DNA of 64,000 nucleotides from Chitinophaga solisilvae (GCF_009928525.1 NZ_JAABOK010000008.1:248001-312000), one strand, 5' to 3'; positions 56,401-64,000 are shown, counted from the stretch's first letter. The notes: a model not told the origin generated them from the sequence alone. Numbers and translations: made by a program.

Positions 56401-56721
56401 AATGGCAACTATCCGGTAGCACAGGTCACAGGCAGCAATTATGCTACAGTAGCCGGATTGGTTAATCTTTCCATCCTGAATAATCCTGCTTCCGATAATG
56501 CGCTGCGAACAGAGCTGAATAAGATCAGGAGCGGCTTACCGGCAGGATCTGCCCTGGTAAATACATTTACCTATTCTCCCTTGTATAGTGGTATGAGTTC
56601 CCAGACGGGACCGGAAGGCAGAATCGCCTATTACGAGTATGATTCGTTCGGCCGGCTACAGCGTATAAAGGATAAAGATGGTAATATTATTAAGCTGTAT
56701 GATTTTCAAATAGGTAAATAG
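53455..56721 (+). CDS. Rhs/YD-like secreted protein without core or tip
   Basis: A 1088-residue exported protein (signal peptide 1-20). It begins like Bacteroidota Rhs-type shells: PPNAAAMFKVLERPLGTFTG and ISFPL, then ISLSYNNTGGIRVEELSG. The middle is beta-rich with many Tyr and Gly. The end EGRIAYYEYDSFGRLQRIKD KDG-type segments are YD repeats, but there is no PxxxxxDPxG core cleavage site and no toxin domain. It is coded directly ahead of a full Rhs toxin and probably forms part of the shell or its carrier. Confidence 0.78.
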   Translation: MRLRFIVFPVSLLFPLFTLGQYQQHLPKAKPIPPNAAAMFKVLERPLGTFTGTIPISFPLCSVNSGPLSANISLSYNNTGGIRVEELSGCVGLGFSLADGAGRITQMVNGKPDDSQLGMLMNPFARPSTFNVNNLSHMAELGQDRLDLEPDVFLYNFNGRSGKFFLKENGDVIMMTNDAIDITYTRDSSQAPPGPGIRSWIITDENGHKYYFGRNKAGTGDLRIVNQSTYNGNGGSSPSETSSVSWHLAESYDMNEENSIKYSYVTTGDAFTTISGSFMPLTTAGLDCRGFNVISDIGTVTTSGTEYMVSRIDAGSGYLIFNAAPDYTYGPKRLLSIQQYDPNGNFRGKFTFNYGPDFTSNRFKLSSFSQFGAAGTDSLTHKFEYIESVALPTVLNPAVDIWGFFNGKANLNSGLIPNLIFSNGANDFYWDYWAIRTADPYYGKANVLRKITYPTGGYREIEYEGNEVLGLGDFFIYHPDSRYMVSRSFSESNFRAGGTTSPSLQHAFTVNTSFNISRVTFNLGNLSLPCGNNFSIKFMRVNSPGDLNGGYLIQSFDGQRTGSLILKNGNYRVDIYSTSLQFPCTAGTLSCSWLEGVPDTTTVQFTYGNTYQMGRRSYYAGGVRVKSLTDYDPVTGKSNVTSYRYKMYSNDSTVGSGLLASPVNIMSLQNTSTTGCQYFKVFPGSSYPLASDNGSFVVYPEVRTIESNNGWTDRIFAYMYNNPPTGFPPIPPVDPSYYRGKLLKEKVYRQDGTLLRKTEQQWIWSYPPSQPGYKAKPYWQVDGLAYIWTDIRRNPGNCNDIFNDCIPDYAAQSYYTVTMPVVALAQATDSSYAGNIAMGAQTSYSYYLHDYIYLLKQKKITINNNQTREQTYKYAFTPSGEFSLGLNAGELAMKDTLLKRHYLQPVEVTDSIKKNGLSPLFINGSKYVFSFFNSNKLHLSQFRNYFSKTDSAIMYFSGYDAKGNLTEQYKANDIKEVFLWGYNGNYPVAQVTGSNYATVAGLVNLSILNNPASDNALRTELNKIRSGLPAGSALVNTFTYSPLYSGMSSQTGPEGRIAYYEYDSFGRLQRIKDKDGNIIKLYDFQIGK

Positions 56722-56727
56722 TTATTT

Positions 56728-57192
56728 ATGAAGAAGACATTGTTGATGATACTTCTCTGTTATACCGGTCATTGTTTTGCGCAGACTTCCGCCCCGGATC
56801 TACAGCAGTACGCAGGAAAGCGGCTACTGTATATCATTTTGCCGGCTATTGAAGATACTTCCCTGAATAACCAGCTGCTGCGCTTCCGGCAGCAGTATAA
56901 AGATACCATGCCGGTCATAGCCTTATGTCCTGCTGTATCCCGGCAACTGGAAGAAGCTGGCGTTGTATTTACCGCCGGGTTTCCGAGAACGGGCACCAAA
57001 GATCCACGCCAGTCGGTACTGGAATGGCTGACCGGGAGGATGCCTTCAATAACCGGCAGTAAATACTTTATCAGTGAAGACGGAAGACTGTACGCCCATC
57101 TGGGACCTGACATCCCGCTGGATCTGCCGCTTGTGAGAGGAATTGTGCTGGCAGCCGTCCCGAAAAGCCATATCGATACCATACCTCATTAA
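56728..57192 (+). CDS. Small exported protein between two Rhs genes
   Basis: 154 residues with a signal peptide (MKKTLLMILLCYTGHCFAQ). The body, with QQYAGKRLLYIILPAIED, LLRFRQQYKDTMPVIALCPA and KYFISEDGRLYAHLG, has the layout of a thioredoxin-like fold (a peroxiredoxin or glutathione peroxidase without the usual catalytic Cys). This is a tentative fold call. It begins 6 bases after the previous stop and ends 25 bases before the next Rhs gene, so it is a member of the operon and may help fold or export the toxin. Confidence 0.55.
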   Translation: MKKTLLMILLCYTGHCFAQTSAPDLQQYAGKRLLYIILPAIEDTSLNNQLLRFRQQYKDTMPVIALCPAVSRQLEEAGVVFTAGFPRTGTKDPRQSVLEWLTGRMPSITGSKYFISEDGRLYAHLGPDIPLDLPLVRGIVLAAVPKSHIDTIPH

Positions 57193-57217
57193 CCAGGCAA
57201 TGTAAATCGTTAATCCC

Positions 57218-60200
57218 ATGAAGAAGTTGTTGCTTTTATTGTTATGGTCAGGCAGTGCGCTGCTATGCGCAGGGCAGAATATACCCGCCCCTACTACCCT
57301 GCCCTTGGCCAATCCTGTGACTTTACCTGCTGCCTATGCAGATACTCCTGTCAACTATATCCGGGTGTGGGAGCCATCTATGCCGGCTGCTACAGATGCC
57401 GCCGTTACGGGGGCGGCCAGCATTAGCCAGGTAAGGCAATCCGTTGAATATTATGATGGTCTTGGCCGTCTGTTACAAACTGTCAGTAAGGGCATCAGTC
57501 CTGGCGGCAGGGATATGGTAATGCCTGTAACCTATGATGCACTGGGGCGAAGACAATATATATACCTGCCCTATGCGCAGCAGAGTGGCAATACCAGCGA
57601 TGGCAAGTTCAAGAGTGACCCTTTTACCGCACAGCAGACCTTCTATAAAAACACAGCGCTGCATCCCGGCATAGCGGGAGAAACTATTTTTTATAGTCAG
57701 CAGGAGTTTGAGCCATCCCCGTTGAACAGGCTGTCAAAATCATTTGCCCCCGGAAGAAGCTGGGCAAAGGAAGGAGGCAATAAGCCGGTTTCTTCGCAAT
57801 ACCAGTTAAACAGCACCAGCGATGACGTGCGTATCTGGACGGTTCCCGCCAATGGCATTCCCGTATCCACTGCTGCCTATGCCGCTGGTGAGCTGAGCAA
57901 ACAGGTGACCCTTGATGAGCATAACATCAGGTCCGTCGTTTTCACTGATAAGCAGGGACGCGCCCTGCTGAAGAAAAGTGAACTGTCCGCCGGAGCTGCT
58001 GACGGGCATCCCGGCTGGCTCAGCACTTATTACGTGTATGATGATTTTAACCGGCTGCGTTATGTAATTCCGCCATTAGCGGTGGATACTATCCGCACCA
58101 CCTGGGTTATAGATGCTGCCGTTGCAGCGGAGTTATGTTTCGCCTATCGTTATGATGCTCTGGGAAGAATGATTGTGAAAAAGCTCCCCGGCGCCGATTC
58201 CGTAGAAATGGTGTATGACGTGCGTGACCGGCAGGTATTTTCCAGGGATGGAAACAGGGCGCAACAGAATACCTGGCTGGCTACTTTTTATGATTCACTG
58301 AACAGGGTCGTAGCCACTGCCATCTATAATAGCAACGCCTCCCGCGGCTCGCTGCAAAGCAGTATGAACAGTGTTACCAGTGGTACGTTTATAGTGAATG
58401 GCGCTGTAACAGCTACCTTGCCCCTGCCGGGCCTTAGCGCCGGAAGTTTAACTCCCCTGACACTTAATTATTATCACAATTACAGTTTCGCCGGTGTCCA
58501 GAGCGCCCTGACCACTGACTTCGCCAAACCACAGGCAGGTACAAACCCTTATGCAGAGGCCAATACCGCCTACACTACCAAAACCACCGGCCTCCTCACC
58601 GGCAGCAGCGTGCGGGTGCTCAACACCAGTACCTGGTTAACAACCACTCACTACTACAACGAAAAAGGCAGATTAATCCAATCTGTAAACGATAACCTGG
58701 CGGGCGGAAAAAATACCGTCACCACCCTGTATGATTTCAGTGGTAAAGTACTCAGTACCTATCAGCGGCATACCAATCCGCGCAGCAGTTTAACGCCGCA
58801 GACGACCATACTGACAACACTTGCCTACGACCCCGCCAGCCGGGTAACCAGTATAAAGAAGAAAATAAATGACCTGAATTCACTGGAACGCACCATTGCC
58901 ACCCATCAATATTATGAATCCGGGCAACTGAAACTAAAGCAGCTGGGCATCAGGAATGCCGGCGCACCACTGGAGCAGCTATCATATGAATACAATATTC
59001 GCGGATGGCTCAGCGGGATTAATAAAGCCTATGTTAATTCCACCAGCAGCACCAACTGGTTCGGGCAGGTGCTTAGCTATGATTCAGGATTTACTGCCAG
59101 GCAGTACAATGGCAACATCTCCGGCATTAAATGGAAGAGTAAAGGCAACAACATCACCAGGGCGTATGGCTACCGGTATGATAATACCAATCGCTTATTA
59201 TCAGCAGATTTTACACAGCAGAACATTGCTGGCGCTGCCTGGACAAGGAATACCGTTGATTTTTCCGTTAGTGGACTGGATTACGACGCCAATGGTAACA
59301 TCCGATCCATGAGCCAGAAAGGCATGAATGGCGCCGTCATCACTACTATAGACAGCCTGTTGTACTCCTATTATCCTAAATCCAATAAGCCCTTCCTCAT
59401 CACTGACCGAAAGAATAACCTTGCCAGTACGCTCGGAGATTTCACAGAGCTGAATGGCGCCCAGGATCAGGATTATACATACGACCGGAACGGCAACTGC
59501 GTGGTCGATATGAATAAGCTATCCTCCGTTCGCCGGTATAATTATCTGAATCTGCCGGACAGTATAATGATTATTGGGAAAGGCTATTTTGAATTTACGT
59601 ATGATGCCAATGGCAGCAAGTGGCGAAAGAAAATTACAGATGTCACCAGTACCGGTAAAATTACCACGATCGACTACCTGGATGGCCTGGTGTATATTAA
59701 TGATACCTTGCAGTTGATTGCCCATGAAGAAGGGCGTATTCGTACCATATATAAGTCCGCGAAGCCACCAGCCTATGCATTTGATTATTTTCTAAAAGAC
59801 CACCTGGGCAGTACCAGGGCTGTGCTGACAGACCAGACAGATTTCACCGTATACATGGCTTCTATGGAGCCTGACCAGTCCGCGGTGGAAAATGCCTTAT
59901 TCAATAATGTAGATCAGACTCGGGTACCACTTCCACCAGGGTATCCTGTCGATAACAGCACTAAAAAAAACACCTCAGTAGCCAAACTGAATGCGGCAGG
60001 TAGTTCAAAGAAAACAGGCCCCTCTATTGTATTGCGGGTAATGGCCGGTGATACCGTCAGTATTGGCACAAAGGCTTATTATAAATCAGTTACAACTCCC
60101 GAAGGTAAGCCCGGTGCTGTGTCAGCAGAAAACATTTTTCCCGACATTTTGCAGGTACTGGCAGGAAGTACGCCTTCCTCCAATGCTCATGGTAACAGCC

Positions 60201-61477
60201 CTGCAACTGGCTCTTCTCCTTTTACCGATCATTTCAGCCTTCGCGATTATCAGCAGTTAAAACAAAAGAAGCCAGATCAGGCAGATGCTACCAGGCCAAA
60301 GGCATATTTAAATTTTGTATTGTTCGACGATCAGTTTAATTTAGTCAAAGCAGGAAGTGGTGTTAAGCAGGTAAAATCCCTTCCTGATCAGCTGCAAACC
60401 CTGGCACAGGAAAAATATCCTAACCCCCAAAGTGGTTTCCTGTACGTATTCACAACAAATGAAAGTCCACAGGACGTGTTGTTTGATAATATATCCGTAT
60501 TGGATATAAGTGGTCCGTTATTGGAGGAAACACATTATTATCCATTTGGGTTGACGATGGCGGGGATTAGTTCGAATGCGTTAAAAGGCACGAACTATCC
60601 GGTTAATAAAAATAAGTTTAATGGCATTGAATTAAATAGCGATCTGGATTTATATTCTTATGAGGCACACTATCGGAATCTGGATCCCCAGTTAGGAAGA
60701 TGGTGGCAGATAGATCCGAAGCCAAATGATGCAATCTCACCATATACTGCAATGAATAATAATCCTATTCGCTATAGTGACTTTTGGGGAGACACAACGA
60801 TAAAGGGAGCAGGTTTTTGGAGGAATGCTTGGGAAGGGATAAAAGATGGTGGACGGTCCACAGGGCAATGGGTTAAAAGTTTGGGGACTGCTGAAGGGTG
60901 GGGCCAAACATTAGATGGAATTGCTGCTTTTTCTCCTTTTAATGTAGATGAAGGAGCGATAGGAGCCAGAGCTCAAATGATAGACAATGCTGTAAACTAT
61001 GCTGCAGATATTCCCAATAAGACCAGTGACCAAATAGGACATGATGTTGGATACGGCGTCGAAAAGGTTGGCGAGGCTGTAGTCGCGAGTAAAGGGGTTA
61101 GTTTGGTAAAAGGAGGTATAGGAATACTTAATTCTACTACGTTGTATAGATCGGTATCGGGCGCAGAATTAACTAGTATAGCTGAAAAGGGCGGTCTAAG
61201 TATGGGAGTTGGCAGCTATGAAACTGGTAAGTTATTTGCTATAGCTGCTTCTGATGCTGCACAATTTGGGAAAGCTAATTTTGCATTTGATCAAATTCCT
61301 AATACAATTATAAAAGTAAGGGTTCCCAATGCGGTAATGAAGACTGTAACGATGTTTGAAGCTGATGGCATGCCTGCCGTATCTATACCCGCAAATCAAT
61401 TACCTAAAATTAATTTTATAAAGCCTTTAAATTTTTCACCTCGTCCAACGAACCCTTTTAATTCTTCAGGATGGTAG
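57218..61477 (+). CDS. Rhs polymorphic toxin, DUF6443 N-terminus and ART-like C-terminal tip
   Basis: A 1419-residue exported Rhs protein. Signal peptide (1-20); DUF6443-type region (about 45-150) with VRQSVEYYDGLGRLLQTVSK; many YD repeats; and the Rhs-associated core (about 1105-1190) with HYYPFGLTMAGIS, YDLY-like SDLDLYSYEAHYRNLD and GRWWQIDPKPND. The tip after about residue 1195 is variable. It includes a linker and a final domain (about 1305-1405) starting with LYRSVSGAELTSIAEKGGL and YETGKLFAIAASDAAQFG. Its layout recalls an ADP-ribosyltransferase-like fold, tentatively. AT-rich from about 60520. The stop overlaps the start of the EF-Tu-domain gene by 7 bases. Confidence 0.8.
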   Translation: MKKLLLLLLWSGSALLCAGQNIPAPTTLPLANPVTLPAAYADTPVNYIRVWEPSMPAATDAAVTGAASISQVRQSVEYYDGLGRLLQTVSKGISPGGRDMVMPVTYDALGRRQYIYLPYAQQSGNTSDGKFKSDPFTAQQTFYKNTALHPGIAGETIFYSQQEFEPSPLNRLSKSFAPGRSWAKEGGNKPVSSQYQLNSTSDDVRIWTVPANGIPVSTAAYAAGELSKQVTLDEHNIRSVVFTDKQGRALLKKSELSAGAADGHPGWLSTYYVYDDFNRLRYVIPPLAVDTIRTTWVIDAAVAAELCFAYRYDALGRMIVKKLPGADSVEMVYDVRDRQVFSRDGNRAQQNTWLATFYDSLNRVVATAIYNSNASRGSLQSSMNSVTSGTFIVNGAVTATLPLPGLSAGSLTPLTLNYYHNYSFAGVQSALTTDFAKPQAGTNPYAEANTAYTTKTTGLLTGSSVRVLNTSTWLTTTHYYNEKGRLIQSVNDNLAGGKNTVTTLYDFSGKVLSTYQRHTNPRSSLTPQTTILTTLAYDPASRVTSIKKKINDLNSLERTIATHQYYESGQLKLKQLGIRNAGAPLEQLSYEYNIRGWLSGINKAYVNSTSSTNWFGQVLSYDSGFTARQYNGNISGIKWKSKGNNITRAYGYRYDNTNRLLSADFTQQNIAGAAWTRNTVDFSVSGLDYDANGNIRSMSQKGMNGAVITTIDSLLYSYYPKSNKPFLITDRKNNLASTLGDFTELNGAQDQDYTYDRNGNCVVDMNKLSSVRRYNYLNLPDSIMIIGKGYFEFTYDANGSKWRKKITDVTSTGKITTIDYLDGLVYINDTLQLIAHEEGRIRTIYKSAKPPAYAFDYFLKDHLGSTRAVLTDQTDFTVYMASMEPDQSAVENALFNNVDQTRVPLPPGYPVDNSTKKNTSVAKLNAAGSSKKTGPSIVLRVMAGDTVSIGTKAYYKSVTTPEGKPGAVSAENIFPDILQVLAGSTPSSNAHGNSPATGSSPFTDHFSLRDYQQLKQKKPDQADATRPKAYLNFVLFDDQFNLVKAGSGVKQVKSLPDQLQTLAQEKYPNPQSGFLYVFTTNESPQDVLFDNISVLDISGPLLEETHYYPFGLTMAGISSNALKGTNYPVNKNKFNGIELNSDLDLYSYEAHYRNLDPQLGRWWQIDPKPNDAISPYTAMNNNPIRYSDFWGDTTIKGAGFWRNAWEGIKDGGRSTGQWVKSLGTAEGWGQTLDGIAAFSPFNVDEGAIGARAQMIDNAVNYAADIPNKTSDQIGHDVGYGVEKVGEAVVASKGVSLVKGGIGILNSTTLYRSVSGAELTSIAEKGGLSMGVGSYETGKLFAIAASDAAQFGKANFAFDQIPNTIIKVRVPNAVMKTVTMFEADGMPAVSIPANQLPKINFIKPLNFSPRPTNPFNSSGW

Positions 61478-61761
61478 ATTTTATTAAAGTTTTGGCAACA
61501 ATAAATCTGTTCTTCAATGAACGGTCAAGAAAAACACCTTTTACGAGTGGTTATAGGCCATTATTTAATTTTTCAGGTGCTCAAACAAAAGTATCGGGTA
61601 GTATTAAACTTATAGATATGGATTCTTTTTCTCCAGGGTCGAAAGGTGATGTTGAGATTAGTTTTATAAAAGGCATGATAGATGATAGTTATTTTAAATC
61701 AGGGATGAAATTTACTTTTGATGAAGGGGGAAGTGTCTTAGGTGAAGGATGGATAAAATAA
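61471..61761 (+). CDS. EF-Tu domain-3-like protein, candidate immunity protein
   Basis: A 96-residue protein whose frame starts within the Rhs stop (ATGGTAG overlap), as in toxin-immunity pairs. From residue 10 it lines up with domain 3 of elongation factor Tu: RKTPFTSGYRPLFNF with GRHTPFFKGYRPQFYF, VSGSIKL with VTGTIEL, FSPGSKGDVEISFI with VMPGDNIKMVVTLI, and GMKFTFDEGGSVLGEGWI with GLRFAIREGGRTVGAGVV. EF-Tu domains 1 and 2 are absent. No signal peptide, so cytosolic. Small EF-Tu-like proteins of this kind exist; a role as immunity to the toxin is inferred from position. Function as a decoy for a toxin that attacks EF-Tu is possible but unproven. Confidence 0.75.
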   Translation: MVDFIKVLATINLFFNERSRKTPFTSGYRPLFNFSGAQTKVSGSIKLIDMDSFSPGSKGDVEISFIKGMIDDSYFKSGMKFTFDEGGSVLGEGWIK

Positions 61762-61890
61762 ACAAAAACATAAATAACATCTAATCGAGACTATTACATA
61801 AAGTGTGTCAGTAAAAAGTTTTTAACTTAAAACTGATATCACAATATGGAAAGCAAAACTTTGATTTTGAAGTCTTCAAGTAGCTAGCGG
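61762..61890. other. AT-rich spacer after the EF-Tu-like gene
   Basis: About 130 bases with the imperfectly palindromic stretch near 61805-61840 (TGTCAGTAAAAAG with TTAAAACTGA). It may be a terminator or a degraded element end. No gene. Confidence 0.4.
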
Positions 61891-62241
61891 CTAGCCGTTT
61901 GAAGAATGGAGATACGCTTTTAGGTAAGGATCGCGTGCTAACGCCATTGCTTCCCCTATAGATCTGGCTTCAAGCGCCTTAAGACGTTTTTTAAAGGTTT
62001 CCAGATCGTGCCGTAGCCAGATACATCGTACACCCGCTGGTGAAATGAAAATACCCTGTTTCCAAAGCTCACGACTAGCTCGGAGCTGGCCAAATGCCTG
62101 ATTTAAGGTTGCCATTTCAACAACGACTGTTTCTATTTCAGGTTCTATCCGATTCTTTAATATCGGCTTCTTTCTGCTGATTTCCTGAAGGGCGACTTCT
62201 CCTCCCTCCTCAAATAGCTCCTTGTATCTATAAAAGCTACT
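61891..62241 (-). pseudogene. Transposase remnant, main piece (IS481-like)
   Basis: Minus-strand codons from about 62241 read SFYRYKELFEEGGEVALQEI, SRKKPILKNRIEPEIE, GQLRASRELWKQGIFISPAG and VRCIWLRHDLETFKKRLKAL, then stop at 61891 after an unrelated tail. This is the N-terminal third of an IS481-type transposase as I remember it. The 74-codon piece with its own ATG (62115) is only part of it. There is no catalytic DDE region. It is truncated at the left and broken at about 62241 on the right. Confidence 0.7.
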
Positions 62242-62330
62242 AAGTTAATCAAAAACAAAGTTGGCCTGCTCAGATTGGCCGAAGAATTAGGAAATGTATC
62301 ACAGGCATGCAAGATCTTCGGTTACAGCCT
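62242..62330 (+). pseudogene. Transposase remnant, inverted N-terminal piece
   Basis: Plus-strand codons read TKLIKNKVGLLRLAEELGN then VSQACKIFGYS, the start of the same transposase. It should come before SFYRYK but on the opposite strand. Its order and place fit an in-situ inversion of about 90 bases; the breakpoint is near 62236-62245. Confidence 0.65.
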
Positions 62331-62483
62331 TAGCTGCTCAATTCATTTCTGGCAGTTTTAAAGGGTTGATTGAAAGTGTGGTTACTTAAAATTAACCCTA
62401 ACTGTCAGATTAAATCGCAGCTATTTCAACTAAACCTTATTCTTTAACTACCATACACACGTTGGAGAGCTACTAACTTTTGC
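62331..62483. other. Short spacer of possible IS debris
   Basis: About 150 AT-rich bases with no gene. GTGTGGTTACTTAAAATTAA near 62378 may be part of a lost element end, but I could not pair it with the left side. Confidence 0.4.
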
Positions 62484-63992
62484 TTAAAAATACAAAACCT
62501 TAGGGCGTCCCTTTCTAGAATAATCGAATCCCATACCGCGTCTATACAATTCAGCCATATAATATTCTCCATTATGGAGAACTATTACTCCATTATCCTC
62601 TAGTATTCGTACACCTGACTCATGAACAATCTGCTTTATATCTTCCGGTTTACAGGGGAATTTGATATTCTTTGTTTGGTCTTCCAAAAGCTCTAGGACT
62701 TCCTTCAAGGGTTGATTCTCTATTTTTATTTCATCAATTTTATTTCGACCGACTTCATCAATTGAGTCTCTAATAGCAGCGGGAAATAGTATACGATCAT
62801 TATATAAAGTTACAATCTTGGCATCAGTTGTTGATAAGGTTTTATTTGCTGCTGAATTGAGAAACCTTACAATATCTCTAGACTGAATTTCCTTCTTTAA
62901 ATTTGCAAGAGATCCTAATACCCAGTTATGCGAATACGCCTCTTTGGATGTATTTTTCGCCATTCGTATTCCCCAAAGTATATGTAAGTTTTGTACCAAT
63001 TCATTTTCGCTTTTCTGACCTAATGAGTCTTTCCAATCGGAAAAAGTGGGATGCTCTCCCATTGTGAATTTGTTCAATATCCAATGCAATAGCCTTAAAG
63101 CTTCTTCAACATTCCAACGTAACTCATAATTCTCATACTTTTTCAGGAACTGCTTAGAATTTTGAGAGATAGCTACAGAAACAATGTCTTTACGAACAAA
63201 AACTAATATTCCAAGATATCTTTCAGATAAGCTTTCCAACCAGTTAGGTACATCTTGTAATAGAGATTCTAATGCAGCTTGTTGTTTCGCGTTATTATTG
63301 AACTGCTTAAATAAATCTTCAAGCCCATCGAAAACAGCAATAACTTTTACTTTTTCATTTCTTAATAATTCTAAAAAGCCTCTACCTACACCATTTTCAT
63401 TAATTCTAAAACCTCCAGCCCAAGCTATATAATCAAGCCACTTTTCTCGCCATTGACTATTTGTTAAATCCTCTTTTATCGACAAATCAATATCCGGTTT
63501 TATATATTCAAGCCAAATACTATTGATCTGCAGTGCTTCAATATTTGACTGAGGTTTCAACGCCAACAGTTCTTGAGGAATTTTAGCAAAACTTCTTATA
63601 TCTACAGGAGCGGCATTTGCAGGAAGCGAAATAGGCAGAACAATTGCCGTATTTGAATAACTACCTAATACTTTTTCACCAAATTCCTGCCAGTTCTCCA
63701 AATGCGAAATTTGATTAAAGAGGAAGGTCTTACCCGACCCCTTGGCTCCAACTACTACGGCAATAGGTAAAGTGGTCTTAAAACCGCTTGCCAAATTCCT
63801 TATTGGTTGTGTAATTAAGAAATCGTCTTGTTTTTCAGTTTCCGCAAAAATTAGCTTATTAGCTGCTTCTTTCAATCTCTCTCTCAGAGCAGGCAATTCC
63901 TGAAGTACACTAGTTTCTTCTTCTGATACAGGGTAGTTTTCCGCAAGTTTAATTAGTTTTTTGTCTAACTCATTTTGCTTTATCAATTTCAC
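62484..63992 (-). CDS. P-loop NTPase of unknown function at the right edge
   Basis: A 502-residue soluble protein with Walker A GAKGSGKT (82-89) and Walker B VKVIAVFDGLEDLF (about 215-228, Asp222). The remaining sequence is helical, with a C-terminal HESGVRILEDNGVIVLHNG that looks like a winged-helix-like end. I do not recognise the family. GTG at 63992 with AGGA five bases upstream gives a plausible start, but the frame stays open to the edge (64000), so it could be longer. AT-rich, unlike the main chromosome. Its place beside IS debris and a toxin suggests an accessory or conflict-related role. Confidence 0.6.
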   Translation of the reverse strand: MKLIKQNELDKKLIKLAENYPVSEEETSVLQELPALRERLKEAANKLIFAETEKQDDFLITQPIRNLASGFKTTLPIAVVVGAKGSGKTFLFNQISHLENWQEFGEKVLGSYSNTAIVLPISLPANAAPVDIRSFAKIPQELLALKPQSNIEALQINSIWLEYIKPDIDLSIKEDLTNSQWREKWLDYIAWAGGFRINENGVGRGFLELLRNEKVKVIAVFDGLEDLFKQFNNNAKQQAALESLLQDVPNWLESLSERYLGILVFVRKDIVSVAISQNSKQFLKKYENYELRWNVEEALRLLHWILNKFTMGEHPTFSDWKDSLGQKSENELVQNLHILWGIRMAKNTSKEAYSHNWVLGSLANLKKEIQSRDIVRFLNSAANKTLSTTDAKIVTLYNDRILFPAAIRDSIDEVGRNKIDEIKIENQPLKEVLELLEDQTKNIKFPCKPEDIKQIVHESGVRILEDNGVIVLHNGEYYMAELYRRGMGFDYSRKGRPKVLYF

Positions 63993-64000
63993 TACTTCCT

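Noticed and set aside
61471..61761. Fragment of a decayed full-length EF-Tu gene
   Set aside because: No remnants of domains 1 and 2 lie upstream; the frame has its own ATG overlapping the toxin stop and diverges strongly from housekeeping EF-Tu.

Overview
The window comes from a Bacteroidota chromosome, most likely a member of the Chitinophagaceae such as Chitinophaga. The evidence is two complete ECF sigma / FecR / SusC / SusD blocks, a DUF4302 lipoprotein, a peptidase-type exporter with a HlyD adaptor, Rhs/YD proteins of the type seen in this phylum, and a TACTTTTG-type -7 promoter box. Coding density is high and composition is moderately GC-rich, except for AT-richer stretches at about 51.5-53.4 kb and from 60.5 kb to the right edge. 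No rRNA, tRNA or CRISPR array was seen.

Layout. 1-5.5 kb (+): an overlapping operon of a C39-type ABC exporter (cut by the left edge), a HlyD adaptor, a GT51 transglycosylase with a long N-terminal extension, and a polysaccharide deacetylase; a convergent M15-type peptidase follows. 6.3-14.8 kb: rifamycin phosphotransferase Rph, an alpha/beta hydrolase, a ChaA-type antiporter, an NmrA-like protein, an AraC regulator and a SRPBCC protein. Two copies of a long hairpin repeat lie here (about 10.84 and 14.77 kb). 15.1-24.1 kb (+): sigma, FecR, SusC, SusD, an HExxH lipoprotein and a DUF4302 lipoprotein. 24.3-32.1 kb (-): sigma, FecR, SusC, SusD and alkaline phosphatase. 32.3-36.0 kb: a TPR protein, then a four-gene operon (SPFH/YdjI-like, two zinc-ribbon proteins, a DUF6620-like protein) behind a strong two-way terminator. 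36.2-43.6 kb (-): a bestrophin and a single-module reducing PKS (KS-AT-DH-ER-KR-ACP). 44.1-46.1 kb (-): a trans-3-hydroxy-L-proline dehydratase and a pyrroline-2-carboxylate reductase-type enzyme. 46.4-53 kb: a glycosidase-like protein, a small P-loop kinase-like protein, a large terpene-synthase-like protein, a small exported protein and a flavin monooxygenase.

53.4-61.8 kb (+) is a polymorphic-toxin locus: an Rhs-like secreted protein, a small exported protein, a 1419-residue Rhs protein with a variable C-terminal tip, and, overlapping its stop codon, a 96-residue protein that is recognisably domain 3 of elongation factor Tu. This pair is the most interesting object in the window: it suggests an immunity protein that mimics the toxin's target. 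To the right lie a scrambled transposase remnant and an AT-rich P-loop NTPase gene at the edge, so 60.5-64 kb looks like accessory DNA.

Functional threads. The two Sus blocks are nutrient-uptake systems, each with its own sigma / anti-sigma switch. The dehydratase and reductase together would turn trans-3-hydroxy-L-proline into L-proline. The PKS and terpene-synthase-like gene suggest lipid or specialised metabolism, but nothing shows that they share a product. All functions are assigned from motifs read by eye; no database search was possible.
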